Below are positions 9,077-17,888 of a stretch of DNA of 64,000 nucleotides, one piece after another. The DNA lies in contig NZ_JAVIWQ010000002.1 in assembly GCF_034313965.1 (NCBI RefSeq), positions 3,348,001-3,412,000 of the forward strand, given 5' to 3'. Each line of letters opens with the position of its first letter. Within the stretch, counting starts at the first letter, position 1. Source of the DNA: Herbaspirillum sp. RTI4 (GTDB lineage: Bacteria; Pseudomonadota; Gammaproteobacteria; Burkholderiales; Burkholderiaceae_D). The notes under the pieces were generated by a model that saw only the letters and a program-made list of their open reading frames with translations, was not told the DNA's origin and did not search any database. A program made the position numbers and the translations under genes.

Positions 9077-9782
9077 AACTCCTGAGTAAGCGCAGCGAAC
9101 GCCGCAAGCTCAGGGCAACAAGCGCAGCCGCAACAAGCAAGGCGAGCAAAGCAAAGCCGACCTAAGCACAACAACGCCCCAATGACTCCACCGAAACCCC
9201 TGAGCAAGCGTAGCGAACGGCACAAGCTAAAAATAAGAAGCGCAACCGCAACAAGCAAGGCGAGCAAAGCAAAGCCGTCCTAAACACAACAACGCCCCAA
9301 TGACTCCACCGAAACCCCTGAGTAAGCGTAACGAACGGCACAAGCTAAAAATAAGAAGCGCAGCCGCAACAAGCAAGGCGAGCAAAGCAAAGCCGTCCTA
9401 AACACAACAACGCCCCAATGACTCCACCGAAACCCCTGAGCAAGCGTAGCGAACGGCACAAGCTAAAAATAAGAAGCGCAGCCGCAACAAGCAAGGCGAG
9501 CAAAGCAAAGCCGTCCTAAACGCAACAACGACCCAATGACTCCACCGAAACCCCTGAGCAAGCGCAGCGAACGGCACAAGCTAAAAATAAGAAGCGCAAC
9601 CGCAACAAGCAAGGCGAGCAAAGCAAAGCCGACCTAAGCACAACAACGACCCAATGACTCCGCCGAAACCCCTGAGCAAGCGCAGCGAACGGCACAAGCT
9701 AAAAATAAGAAGCGCAACCGCAACAAGCAAGGCGAGCAAAGCAAAGCCGACCTAAGCACAACAACGACCCAATGACTCCGCC
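9077..9782. repeat. Tandem array, six copies of a 118-bp unit
   Basis: The CTGAG anchor recurs at 9082, 9200, 9318, 9436, 9554, 9672 and 9790, a constant 118-base period. Units 2-6 are nearly identical; the first is more diverged, and the seventh position is occupied by a complete hairpin element (9783-9903). Because 118 is not a multiple of three and the frame rotates from copy to copy, the array is not coding, although short frames run through it. Each unit resembles the left half of the hairpin element (AAGCGTAGCGAACGG, AAGAAGCGCAGCCG) plus a spacer ending CAATGACTCCACCGAAACC. Confidence 0.9.
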
Positions 9783-9903
9783 GAAACCCCTGAGTAAGCG
9801 TAGCGAGCGGCGCAAGGTCAGGGTAAGAAGCGCAGCCGTACTTGAGTACGGCGAGCATCGCAGCCCTGAGATTGCGCCGCGCAGTAGCTTAATCAGGGGT
9901 TTC
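9783..9903 (-). repeat. Hairpin repeat element, copy A
   Basis: A 121-base element with perfect 11-bp terminal inverted repeats GAAACCCCTGA / TCAGGGGTTTC and an internal palindrome GCCGTACTTGAGTACGGC. Its body (AAGAAGCGCAGCCGTACTTGAGTACGG, in part, and CAGCCCTGAGATTGCGCCGCGCAG) recurs at 51635-51759 and, degenerate, at 50248-50340. It lies three bases past the stop codon of the TonB receptor gene, and its right end closes the 118-bp array. Confidence 0.85.
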
Positions 9904-9905
9904 AG

Positions 9906-12251
9906 TTAGAAGGTGTATTTGAGGTCCGCATACAGAGTTCGTTGGGGAAAGGCGTGATACAGGAAATACTGTTTGTTGGTGAGATTGTCGATCCCCACCG
10001 AGGCAGTCCAGTGACGGTCCACCTTGTACTGGATACGAGTGTCGATAACGAAGTAGCCATCAAACCCCTGATAAGTAGACGTATTGGTATCGGTATTGTC
10101 CACAGTCGCGTACATGCGGCGGCTGAAACGACCGGCCAGCGTACCCGCCCACTGATCGTCAGGCCGGTAAGTGGCCACCACCGTAGCGCGCAGTTGCGGC
10201 ACATACGGCACACGCTTGCCAACGGACGTGGCACCCGGTGTCGTCGCGACATAGCTGCTGTTTTCAGTAATGACGGCATCGACCCAGGTCACGCTACCGG
10301 ACAACTGCAAACCTTTGACCAGCACGTCATCGTGTTGCCCTGCAATTTCGATGCCGCGCTGGCGCGTGGCATCCACGTTTTGGGTGAAGGCCGTCGGTGT
10401 TGTAGTCCCGGTAATGGTTGAGGTCTGAGAAATCAAGGCATCGCGAACATGCTCTTCAAACAGCGAGATACGCAGCTTGCTGTCGGCCGTGTTGCGTTCA
10501 AACGCCAGCTCGCCGGAGAGAACTTTTTCCGGCCTCAGGTAGGGATTAGCCTGCGTGTAGGTCGAGCCAGTCGAGATATTCTGGTACAGCTCGCCCACGG
10601 TCGGGAAACGCAATGCCTTGCCGAAGGAAGCGGTCACGCTCCACAAATCGCTCGCTTGCCAGGCTAGCGACAACTTCGGGGAAAACCCGGAAGCCGTCAC
10701 TTCTGGCTGATTGATGGCATAGGTCGTTCCGGAGGAGGCGGTCGCAAAGTTATAACCATCATAAGCACGCCACCATTCAAAACGGCCACCGATGGTCGCT
10801 ACCACGGAAGGCGACCAGCGCCACGCATCTTGCGCCCATAAGGCTTCGGTGCTGGTCTTGCCGCGCGAATCACTGTAAAGCGATCCGTTAGCGCCATTCA
10901 TCCAATCTGTGGTGTTGTAGGTGGGGTTGACCAGCTTGTACTGATCCAGATGCCCACCGAAACTCACGGTATGCGATGGTGCAAGGCCTTCCTCATGCCA
11001 GGTTCCCTTCATATCCAGCGTGCTCCAGCCGGTACCGCCGGCATCAGAAATCCGCCCGGTCCCGCTCAGTTGAGCCGCCGGATACAGGCCGGTCGAAGTC
11101 CTTGTCAAATCTTGCGAATAAAAGAAATTGGTCGCAACGGCTTCCCAGTCCCACGCGCCTTGCTTTTTGGCATTGAGCGACAGGCTTTGCATCCAGTGCT
11201 GTTGCTGCACCGTATTGCTGGAAAACTGGCTGCCGATGGAACTGGCCGAATAGGAATTGCCGCCGATATTGACGTTGCCGCTGCTGCCGCCGTAGTAAGG
11301 CGTACCTGACGCGGTGCGCAGATACGACTGCGCTGTGGCGACCTGATTGTTTTGCCAGAAACCCAGGGTATAAGCCCCTGTGACCAAAGGTGAAAAATCA
11401 TAGGCCAGTTTGATTTTGGCGATATCTTGCAAGGTATGCGTGGCGCTGCCCGCTCCCACCAGTTGTATCGCACCGCCGGTCCGGCTCTGCGCTGCAATCG
11501 CACCGTTAATGACAGGCGAAGAACCCGACGCCGCAGTGGTCGATTGCGTCACGCTGCCGAAGGTAATCGGCTGACTGAAGCTATCCAGATGGTTAGCGCT
11601 GAACCACCATGACAAATCGCCTGAGCGATTGCCCAGATTGACATTGACTTCGCCCGCCGGCAAACGCGTACTCGTGCTGTACAGATTGAAATTTTCAGTC
11701 GCGACGCTGGCCTTGACGCTGCCTTCGAACTCGGTCGGCATACGCGTCTTGATGACCGTGACCGCGCCGTAGGAATTGCCCGCATACATGGCAGAAAACG
11801 GACCGTACATGATATCGACGCGCTCGATTTCTTCAGGCGCAACCATGAACCACTGCGGCGAACCGTTGCCGTTGTTATTGTTGATCAGCGCCGACAACAA
11901 AATACCATCGGCATAAACAAGTGACCGTGCGCTGGCGTTAATGCCCGTGGTGCGCGTCGCCATGGGTGCATTGGTATCGCCGATAAAGCGCTTGCGTACC
12001 AGAACGCTAGGCGCGTATTTGATCGTGTCCTCGACATTCATGCCATTGATGACCTGGGCGGCCTGAGCGGCGGTGATGCTCTCGGTCGTTACCGGCAACA
12101 GATTTTCCTCGGCAACGGAGCGGCTGCCTTTGACGACGACGGCAGGCAAGGTGGATTCAGCGGCCTGCGCGAAGACAGAGGCACTGCAACAGGCGAGCAC
12201 AGCGGCGGCGATCGGACGCAGTGCGCCGAGGCGATAGATAGAGCGATTCAT
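9906..12251 (-). CDS. TonB-dependent outer membrane receptor
   Basis: A 781-residue receptor. Residues 1-28 are a signal peptide (ending VFAQA), then a plug domain (about 50-165) with VEDTIKYAPSVLVRKR, ARSLVYADGILLS and IERVDIMYGPFSAMYAGNSYGAVTVI, and a 22-strand barrel region ending in the canonical terminal Phe (ADLKYTF). It imports a ligand across the outer membrane with TonB energy. The ligand cannot be read from the sequence; the DUF2946 gene just upstream on the same strand suggests a metal, perhaps copper, by analogy with other such pairs. AGGGAA lies six bases before the ATG. Confidence 0.9.
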   Translation of the reverse strand: MNRSIYRLGALRPIAAAVLACCSASVFAQAAESTLPAVVVKGSRSVAEENLLPVTTESITAAQAAQVINGMNVEDTIKYAPSVLVRKRFIGDTNAPMATRTTGINASARSLVYADGILLSALINNNNGNGSPQWFMVAPEEIERVDIMYGPFSAMYAGNSYGAVTVIKTRMPTEFEGSVKASVATENFNLYSTSTRLPAGEVNVNLGNRSGDLSWWFSANHLDSFSQPITFGSVTQSTTAASGSSPVINGAIAAQSRTGGAIQLVGAGSATHTLQDIAKIKLAYDFSPLVTGAYTLGFWQNNQVATAQSYLRTASGTPYYGGSSGNVNIGGNSYSASSIGSQFSSNTVQQQHWMQSLSLNAKKQGAWDWEAVATNFFYSQDLTRTSTGLYPAAQLSGTGRISDAGGTGWSTLDMKGTWHEEGLAPSHTVSFGGHLDQYKLVNPTYNTTDWMNGANGSLYSDSRGKTSTEALWAQDAWRWSPSVVATIGGRFEWWRAYDGYNFATASSGTTYAINQPEVTASGFSPKLSLAWQASDLWSVTASFGKALRFPTVGELYQNISTGSTYTQANPYLRPEKVLSGELAFERNTADSKLRISLFEEHVRDALISQTSTITGTTTPTAFTQNVDATRQRGIEIAGQHDDVLVKGLQLSGSVTWVDAVITENSSYVATTPGATSVGKRVPYVPQLRATVVATYRPDDQWAGTLAGRFSRRMYATVDNTDTNTSTYQGFDGYFVIDTRIQYKVDRHWTASVGIDNLTNKQYFLYHAFPQRTLYADLKYTF

Positions 12252-12409
12252 TATTCTTCCCTGTTTTATTTTTGTCAGGACGTACGCAAAAAGTTTTTAC
12301 GTAAGTCCTAGTGGTATCTATGTCTGCGGTCAGGCCCGTCAGGGCGCATGCCGGACATGGGACAGCATTGAAATACCGGCATCACCCGAGTGAGTGCGAC
12401 CGGCAAAAA

Positions 12410-12811
12410 TCAGGAAAGAACGGGAGGGGCGCGCGCCTGCGCGACATGCCACGCAAACAGCGGACGGGGAGAATGCAGAAACAGCGGCGGCAGCACAAGC
12501 GCACCGCTCACCAGCGGCAGCGGCATCGTGCCGACAGGAGGAAGCAGGCCAGGGCCAGCGGGAGAGGCGCAACAAAATGCGCAATGTTCGAAATGGGCCG
12601 ATCCCTTGGGAGGAGCAGAATCCTTGACGACGTCACCGGCAGGCGTCAGATATTTGATTCCTTGCACCGAACAAATTTCGGTCAGGCTGGAAAACTGGTC
12701 GGGAGATGACGCCGCCAAGGCACTATGAATGGTCGGCACGAGCGACGCCATCAGAATGGCCAGCGAGGCAATCATGGCAAAACATCGGCGGCGCAGGCTT
12801 GAACGACTCAT
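12410..12811 (-). CDS. DUF2946 family secreted protein
   Basis: A 133-residue protein with an N-terminal hydrophobic segment (about 10-34, ending HSALA) that looks like a signal peptide, a conserved FEHCAFCCA cluster near residues 73-81, and a Pro/Leu-rich C-terminal hydrophobic stretch. This pattern fits DUF2946, short exported proteins often found next to TonB receptors or copper genes. It lies 158 bases upstream of the receptor in the same direction, so the two are probably one transcript. The cysteines and histidine could bind metal; this is inference. Confidence 0.75.
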   Translation of the reverse strand: MSRSSLRRRCFAMIASLAILMASLVPTIHSALAASSPDQFSSLTEICSVQGIKYLTPAGDVVKDSAPPKGSAHFEHCAFCCASPAGPGLLPPVGTMPLPLVSGALVLPPLFLHSPRPLFAWHVAQARAPPVLS

Positions 12812-12853
12812 CAGGATAGAAGCTCGAAATCGATCAAAATAATGTCGGGGGCG

Positions 12854-12903
12854 GTACTTGTCGCTACTTGCCGGTACTTGTCGCTACTTGCCGGCACCTG
12901 CCA
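12854..12903. repeat. Two and a half copies of a 20-bp tandem repeat
   Basis: GTACTTGTCGCTACTTGCCG at 12854-12873 is repeated exactly at 12874-12893, followed by a partial third copy. It lies 43 bases upstream of the DUF2946 start codon, in the likely promoter region of the receptor operon, where it could be a set of operator sites. Confidence 0.7.
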
Positions 12904-13189
12904 TTTAATTGATGTAATGGTGCAAGTCACTCACAGGCAAAGCGACGCTACCGCATTGTCCGCGTGGATTATATAAGGAAGCTCTGCTGACGTGTTGAGA
13001 ACCGCACACACAGAATACGCAGGCAATCGCCACCGTTCCCCATAGACCATTGCGAATCAATCTCTTACACTGAATCGCGCCAGAACCCGCTGACATTCCC
13101 CGACTGTCCCGAGCCCTAGAACCAGGCATGTTCGCGCTACGTTCCAATGACTCCCGACTGAACGCCCCGCTACTGAAAGCACTATAACG

Positions 13190-14059
13190 ATGAACGTGTT
13201 CACTGATGTTGTGATGAATGTTTCCCAAATTCTCCAGTTTCATGCTGGCAACGCCAGTGCAATCTGGCTCTGGACCACCCTAGTCTTCGCCCTGTCCATC
13301 GTCCCTATCGCCGCCCTGCGCCGCCACGATCAGCGAGCGCTCGATGGCGTCAATGTGTGGATGAAACCACTCAAGTTTGCTCTGGCGCTGGCGATGCACT
13401 TCGCCACGTTTTTCATTATCGTGATCTGCCTGCCGAACCAATCTGGCGATAGCTACGCGATGACCGTTACCGCAAGCGTCTCGGCGTTTGCCGGCATTGC
13501 AGAACTTGGCTATATCGCCCTGCAAGCGGGTCGCCACCGGAATTCACACTTCAACCTCGCCACACCGTGGGAAGCGCTGGCCTACCGGCTCATGGGCCTC
13601 GGCTCTATCGCGCTGATTTCTCCGGCGATACTGATCGGCGTCGTGTTGTGTACCCAGCCGCCGCCCTGGCCAAGCGCAGTCATTGCGGGTACCGCCGCAA
13701 GCCTGTTCCTGGGATTCGGTCTGACCTTGCTGACCGGATTGAGCATGGGTGCGCGCATGAGCCACTTCAACGATCAGCAGGGAAATTCGCAGCGCACAAT
13801 GTGGCTGACTGGCTGGTCACTGGATCGCGCCGACTTGCGGCCGGCCCATTTTCTTGGCACGCACACGATCCAGGTTGTGCCGCTCGCCGCTATCATGGCG
13901 TCGCGACTGCTTCCACCCGGCACCGCTCTGGTCGCCTGCCTGGGATTGGCGCTGGCCTGGAGCGCACTCACACTTGGCATATTGCTTGCAACCCTTAGGG
14001 GGAAATCGCTGATGCAGATGGTGCCGCTTCCCCTGTGGCGCACTGACAATCGCCCGTAA
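13190..14059 (+). CDS. Unrecognised integral membrane protein
   Basis: A 289-residue, strongly hydrophobic protein with about seven or eight predicted membrane segments, for example around residues 25-42, 62-80, 90-112, 137-155, 163-187 and 232-272. Short loops hold His-containing motifs (MHFATFF, SHFNLATPW, SHFNDQQGN, AHFLGTHTIQ). Histidines at membrane edges recall metal- or haem-binding proteins, but I recognise no family. Codon use is normal for the region and the frame is uninterrupted, so it should be a real gene. It is divergent from the DUF2946-receptor pair and co-directional with nothing. Confidence 0.7.
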   Translation: MNVFTDVVMNVSQILQFHAGNASAIWLWTTLVFALSIVPIAALRRHDQRALDGVNVWMKPLKFALALAMHFATFFIIVICLPNQSGDSYAMTVTASVSAFAGIAELGYIALQAGRHRNSHFNLATPWEALAYRLMGLGSIALISPAILIGVVLCTQPPPWPSAVIAGTAASLFLGFGLTLLTGLSMGARMSHFNDQQGNSQRTMWLTGWSLDRADLRPAHFLGTHTIQVVPLAAIMASRLLPPGTALVACLGLALAWSALTLGILLATLRGKSLMQMVPLPLWRTDNRP

Positions 14060-14130
14060 TCTGCCTACCCTGCGCAGGCGCCAAGGAACGCTCACTGTGC
14101 AAATAGCGGCCTGCACAAGCCGCGCTCATC

Positions 14131-15732
14131 TCATTTAGTGACAGTCGATGAATACATCGCCGCCGCCAGTAGCTGCTGTGTATAGGGATGCGTAGGCGAA
14201 CCCAATACCGCTGCCGTGGCGCCACTCTCGACCACCCTCCCCTCCTTCATCACCAGCACGCCATGCGCCATCGCCCGCACCACAGCCAGATCGTGGCTGA
14301 TTAAGACATAGGCAATGCCGTACTTGCGCTGCAATTGCGCCAGCAGTTGCAATACTTGCTGCTGCACTGACACATCGAGCGAGGAAGTCGGCTCATCGAG
14401 CAAAATCAGCTCGGGCTTGAGAATAACGGCGCGGGCGATGGCGATACGCTGCCGCTGTCCGCCGGAAAACTCATGCGGATAGCGTTCCAGAATATCGTCC
14501 GGCAGCCCGACTTCCTGTAACGCCGCGCACACCGCCGCACGTAATTGTGCAGGACTCAGTTGCGGCTGATGCAGCGCCAGCCCCTCACCGATCAGCTTTT
14601 GCACCGTATAGCGCGGCGAGAGCGAACCGAACGGGTCCTGAAACACCACCTGCATCCGCGCCCGCAAGGGCCGGATCGCCGCGCTGGACATGGAACTGAT
14701 AGTTTGCCCGCCAAACCGGATCGTGCCGCTCACCTCGGCCGCCGACAGGCGCAACAGCGCCAGCCCTAAAGTCGATTTACCGGAACCGGATTCACCCACA
14801 ATCCCCAGCGTTTCGCCCCGATGCAGTTGCAGATCGACCGGCGCCACCGCCACAAACGGCGTTTTGCGAAACCAGCCGCGCGGCAGCATGAAACGACATT
14901 CCAGCCGCTCGGCCGACAGCAAGGGTTCGGCCGGGGTCGATTCCGATGTCTCTGGCAGCGGTTCGACGATGCGCTGCGGACGGCTGGCCAGTAAGGCACG
15001 CGTGTAATCGGCCTGCGGCCGGGCGAACAATTCATCGGTCGCGGCGCTCTCCACCAGCCGGCCGTGATGCATGACGCCGACCCGGTCGGCAAAGTGGCGC
15101 ACCAGATTCAGATCGTGCGAGATCATCAGAATCGCCATGTTTTCGCTGCGCTGCAATTGCTGCAACAACTCCATTATCTGCACCTGAATGGTCACATCCA
15201 GCGCCGTGGTTGGCTCATCGGCGATCAGGAGCTTGGGCTTGCAGGCCAGCGCCATGGCGATCATCGCCCGCTGCCGCTGGCCACCGGACAACTGGTGCGG
15301 ATAGGCATTGGCGCGCCGCGCCGGTTCCGGGATGCCGGTCTGGTCCAGCAATTCGACCGTGCGTACAGCGGCGGCGCGGGCGCTGAGTCCTTCGTGCAAG
15401 CGCAAGACTTCGGCGATCTGGCTGCCGATGGTCAGCAGCGGATTGAGCGCCGTCATCGGCTCCTGGAAAATCATCGCCACCTGATTGCCGCGCACGGCGC
15501 GCATGGCGCGTTCCGGTTTTTGCAGAATGTCTTCACCGTCGAGCAGGATGCTGCCCTGATAGTGCGCCCCCTGATTGAGTCGCAGCACCGACAAAGCAGA
15601 GACGGTTTTACCGGAACCGGATTCGCCCACCAGCGCAAATTTCTCGCCGGCCTCAATCGACAAACTGAGATCACTGACGACTTCCTTGCCGTCGAAAGCG
15701 ACGTGCAAGCCTTTGATTTTCAGCAGGCTCAT
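14131..15732 (-). CDS. yejF: Peptide ABC importer, fused ATP-binding protein YejF
   Basis: A 533-residue protein with two complete ABC ATPase domains. The first has Walker A GESGSGKT, signature [16 protein letters not shown] and Walker [13 protein letters not shown]. The second has Walker [12 protein letters not shown], signature [14 protein letters not shown] and Walker [13 protein letters not shown]. This fused arrangement is typical of YejF, which powers import of oligopeptides (and microcin C in E. coli). Its ATG overlaps the yejE stop codon. It is the last gene of yejABEF. Confidence 0.93.
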   Translation of the reverse strand: MSLLKIKGLHVAFDGKEVVSDLSLSIEAGEKFALVGESGSGKTVSALSVLRLNQGAHYQGSILLDGEDILQKPERAMRAVRGNQVAMIFQEPMTALNPLLTIGSQIAEVLRLHEGLSARAAAVRTVELLDQTGIPEPARRANAYPHQLSGGQRQRAMIAMALACKPKLLIADEPTTALDVTIQVQIMELLQQLQRSENMAILMISHDLNLVRHFADRVGVMHHGRLVESAATDELFARPQADYTRALLASRPQRIVEPLPETSESTPAEPLLSAERLECRFMLPRGWFRKTPFVAVAPVDLQLHRGETLGIVGESGSGKSTLGLALLRLSAAEVSGTIRFGGQTISSMSSAAIRPLRARMQVVFQDPFGSLSPRYTVQKLIGEGLALHQPQLSPAQLRAAVCAALQEVGLPDDILERYPHEFSGGQRQRIAIARAVILKPELILLDEPTSSLDVSVQQQVLQLLAQLQRKYGIAYVLISHDLAVVRAMAHGVLVMKEGRVVESGATAAVLGSPTHPYTQQLLAAAMYSSTVTK

Positions 15733-16817
15733 GGTGCTTTCCTCACATCCAGTGCGCTACGCAAGGCGTCGCCAATCTGCGTCAGCAGCAGCAGCGAGAG
15801 CGTCAGCACGACAAAGGTCGAGAGCGAAATCCACCAGGCGTCCAGATTATTTTTTCCTTGCGCCAGCATTTCACCCAGACTGGCGGTGGATGGCGGCACG
15901 CCGAGCCCGAGAAAGTCGAGGCTGGTCAGCGCCAGAATTGCCGCGCTCATGCGGAACGGTAAAAACGTCACCAGCGGCGTGAGGCTATTGGGCAGCACAT
16001 GCCGCCACATGATTTGCGCCGGCGACAAGCCGACCGCCCGCGCCGCCAGGACGTAATCGAGATTCCGATTGCGCAGGAAATCAGCGCGCACGTAATCCGA
16101 CAAACCCATCCAGCCGAACAGCGACAGCAGCAGCAGCAACATCAGCAGCCCGGGTTCGAAGATCGACGAAAAAATAATCAGCAAATACAACTCCGGCATG
16201 GAGCCCCAGATTTCCATGAAGCGTTGAAAAAACAGATCGGTGCGCCCGGCGAAATAGCCTTGCACCGCGCCGGTTAATAAACCCAGCACGACGCCGGTCA
16301 ACGTCAGGGCCAGGCCGAACAAAATGGAAATGCGGAAACCGTAGAGCAAGCGTGCCAAGACATCGCGCCCACGGTCGTCGGTACCGAGCCAGTTTTCAGC
16401 CGACGGCGGCGCGGGATTGGGGACGGTGGAAAAATAATTGAGCGTATCGAAACGGTAATGATTGGGCGGGTACAGCGCCCAGTTGCCGTCGCGCTGGAAT
16501 TGCTCGCGGATAAAGGGATCAAGGTAATCGGCAGGGGAATCGAAATCGCCGCCGAACGATTTTTCGGAGTAATCGGTGACGATGGGAAACACGATGTGGC
16601 CGTGATAACGCGCTATCAGCGGCTTGTCATTGGACAGGACATCGGCCAGCAGACTGGCGATGAACAGAAACAGGAATAGCCACAGGCTCCAGTAACCGCG
16701 CCGGTCGGCACGGAAACGCCGCCAGACGCGCCCGGCGGGAGATTGCGTCGGCAACAAGGACGGCGCGCTCAACGCAGGCTTTCGAATTGCACGCGCGGAT
16801 CGGCCCAGACGTAGCAC
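15729..16817 (-). CDS. yejE: Peptide ABC importer permease YejE
   Basis: An inner-membrane permease of about 360 residues with an N-terminal membrane segment after RRGYWSLWLFLFLF, a long periplasmic stretch containing SENWLGTDDRGRDVLARLLYG, five further membrane segments and the EAA-type loop AARAVGLSPAQIMWRHVLPN. The frame from the ATG at 16817 overlaps yejB by 49 bases. TTG codons at 16757 and 16754, just past the yejB stop, would give a start closer to that of other YejE proteins, so the first 20 or so residues are doubtful. Confidence 0.9.
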   Translation of the reverse strand: MLRLGRSARAIRKPALSAPSLLPTQSPAGRVWRRFRADRRGYWSLWLFLFLFIASLLADVLSNDKPLIARYHGHIVFPIVTDYSEKSFGGDFDSPADYLDPFIREQFQRDGNWALYPPNHYRFDTLNYFSTVPNPAPPSAENWLGTDDRGRDVLARLLYGFRISILFGLALTLTGVVLGLLTGAVQGYFAGRTDLFFQRFMEIWGSMPELYLLIIFSSIFEPGLLMLLLLLSLFGWMGLSDYVRADFLRNRNLDYVLAARAVGLSPAQIMWRHVLPNSLTPLVTFLPFRMSAAILALTSLDFLGLGVPPSTASLGEMLAQGKNNLDAWWISLSTFVVLTLSLLLLTQIGDALRSALDVRKAP

Positions 16818-17824
16818 AGGTCACCCAGTAATTTGACGACCAGTCCGATCAGCGTGAACAAATACAAGGTGCCCATGACCACCGGATAATCGCGCCGGAT
16901 CACCGATTCATACGACAGCAAGCCCAGCCCATCGAGAGAAAACAGGGTTTCGATCAGCAGGCTGCCGGCGAAAAAAGCCCCGATGAAAGCCGCCGGGAAA
17001 CCGGTTACCAGCGGTATCAGGGCGTTACGGAATACATGCTTGTACAGGATGCTGCGTTCGCTCAGTCCCTTGGCTCGGGCGGTGAGGACATACTGCTTGC
17101 GGATTTCTTCCAGAAAGGTATTGCGGGTCAGCATGGTCATCACGGCGAATGCGCCGGCCACCGAGGCGGTAATCGGCAAGGTGATGTGCCACAGGTAATC
17201 CTTGATCTTGCCCAGCAGGGAAAAGGTGGCCCAGTCGTCCGAAGTCAATCCGCGCAAGGGGAACCACTGCACGAAGCTGCCGCCGCCGAACAGCACCAGC
17301 AGCAATACGCCGAGCACGAATCCGGGAATGGAGTAGGCAACCAGCACCAGCAGACTGGTCAGCGTATCGAAGCGGCTGCCCTCGCGCACTGCCTTGGCAA
17401 TGCCCAGCGGCACGGAAATCAGATAGGTCAGGAAAAACGTCCATAGTCCGATACTGATGGAGACCGGCAGTTTGGATTTGACCAGCGTCCAGACATCGCC
17501 GTGATGATAAAAACTGTTGCCCAGGTCAAAGGTGGCGAAGCCTTTGAGCATTTGCCAGAAGCGTTGCGCGACGGGTTTATCGAATCCGTAGAGCGCCTTG
17601 ATTTCATTGACGCGTTCGATATCCAGCCCCTGCCGTCCGCGATATTGCGGCGCGCCGCCGCCGGACGCTTCCCCGGCACCGCCGCGCCCTTTCATTTCAA
17701 GCAGCGCCTGCTCCACCGGGCCGCCGGGGACGAACTGAATCACGGCGAAAGTGATGGCAATCACGCCGAACAGGGTCGGCACCATCAGCAATATACGTTT
17801 CAAAATATAGGACCAGATATTCAT
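16769..17824 (-). CDS. yejB: Peptide ABC importer permease YejB
   Basis: A 351-residue DppB-type permease: N-terminal membrane segment (YILKRILLMVPTLFGVIAITF, in part), a hydrophilic Gly-rich insert near 45-65 that is characteristic of YejB, then five membrane segments with the EAA loop TARAKGLSERSILYKHVFRN. It forms the inner-membrane channel with YejE. The start codon is 65 bases after yejA. Order and strand are those of the enterobacterial yejABEF operon. Confidence 0.93.
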   Translation of the reverse strand: MNIWSYILKRILLMVPTLFGVIAITFAVIQFVPGGPVEQALLEMKGRGGAGEASGGGAPQYRGRQGLDIERVNEIKALYGFDKPVAQRFWQMLKGFATFDLGNSFYHHGDVWTLVKSKLPVSISIGLWTFFLTYLISVPLGIAKAVREGSRFDTLTSLLVLVAYSIPGFVLGVLLLVLFGGGSFVQWFPLRGLTSDDWATFSLLGKIKDYLWHITLPITASVAGAFAVMTMLTRNTFLEEIRKQYVLTARAKGLSERSILYKHVFRNALIPLVTGFPAAFIGAFFAGSLLIETLFSLDGLGLLSYESVIRRDYPVVMGTLYLFTLIGLVVKLLGDLCYVWADPRVQFESLR

Positions 17825-17888
17825 GGCGTTTCGATCTGAAAATGTAAAAGGAAGCAGCGGGAGCAGAGGAAAAAATAGCGTGACGCGC

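Noticed and set aside
8934-9858. Several minus-strand reading frames inside the 118-bp array, rich in Leu, Cys and Arg
   Set aside because: The period is not a multiple of three, so the frame changes at each unit. There is no ribosome-binding site and the frames follow from the repeat.
9077-9903. CRISPR array
   Set aside because: The units are 118 bases long with no unique spacers of constant size, and there are no cas genes. It is a simple tandem repeat.
12905-13096. A 63-residue Cys-containing frame (MSAGSGAIQCK...) upstream of the DUF2946 gene
   Set aside because: It has a signal-like segment, but there is no recognised family, its ribosome-binding site is poorly spaced, and it covers the probable control region.
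15064-16056. Long frames on the opposite strand of yejF and yejE (and similarly opposite pqiB, leuA and egtB)
   Set aside because: They arise from GC-rich codon usage in the true genes, and their compositions are atypical with no family match.
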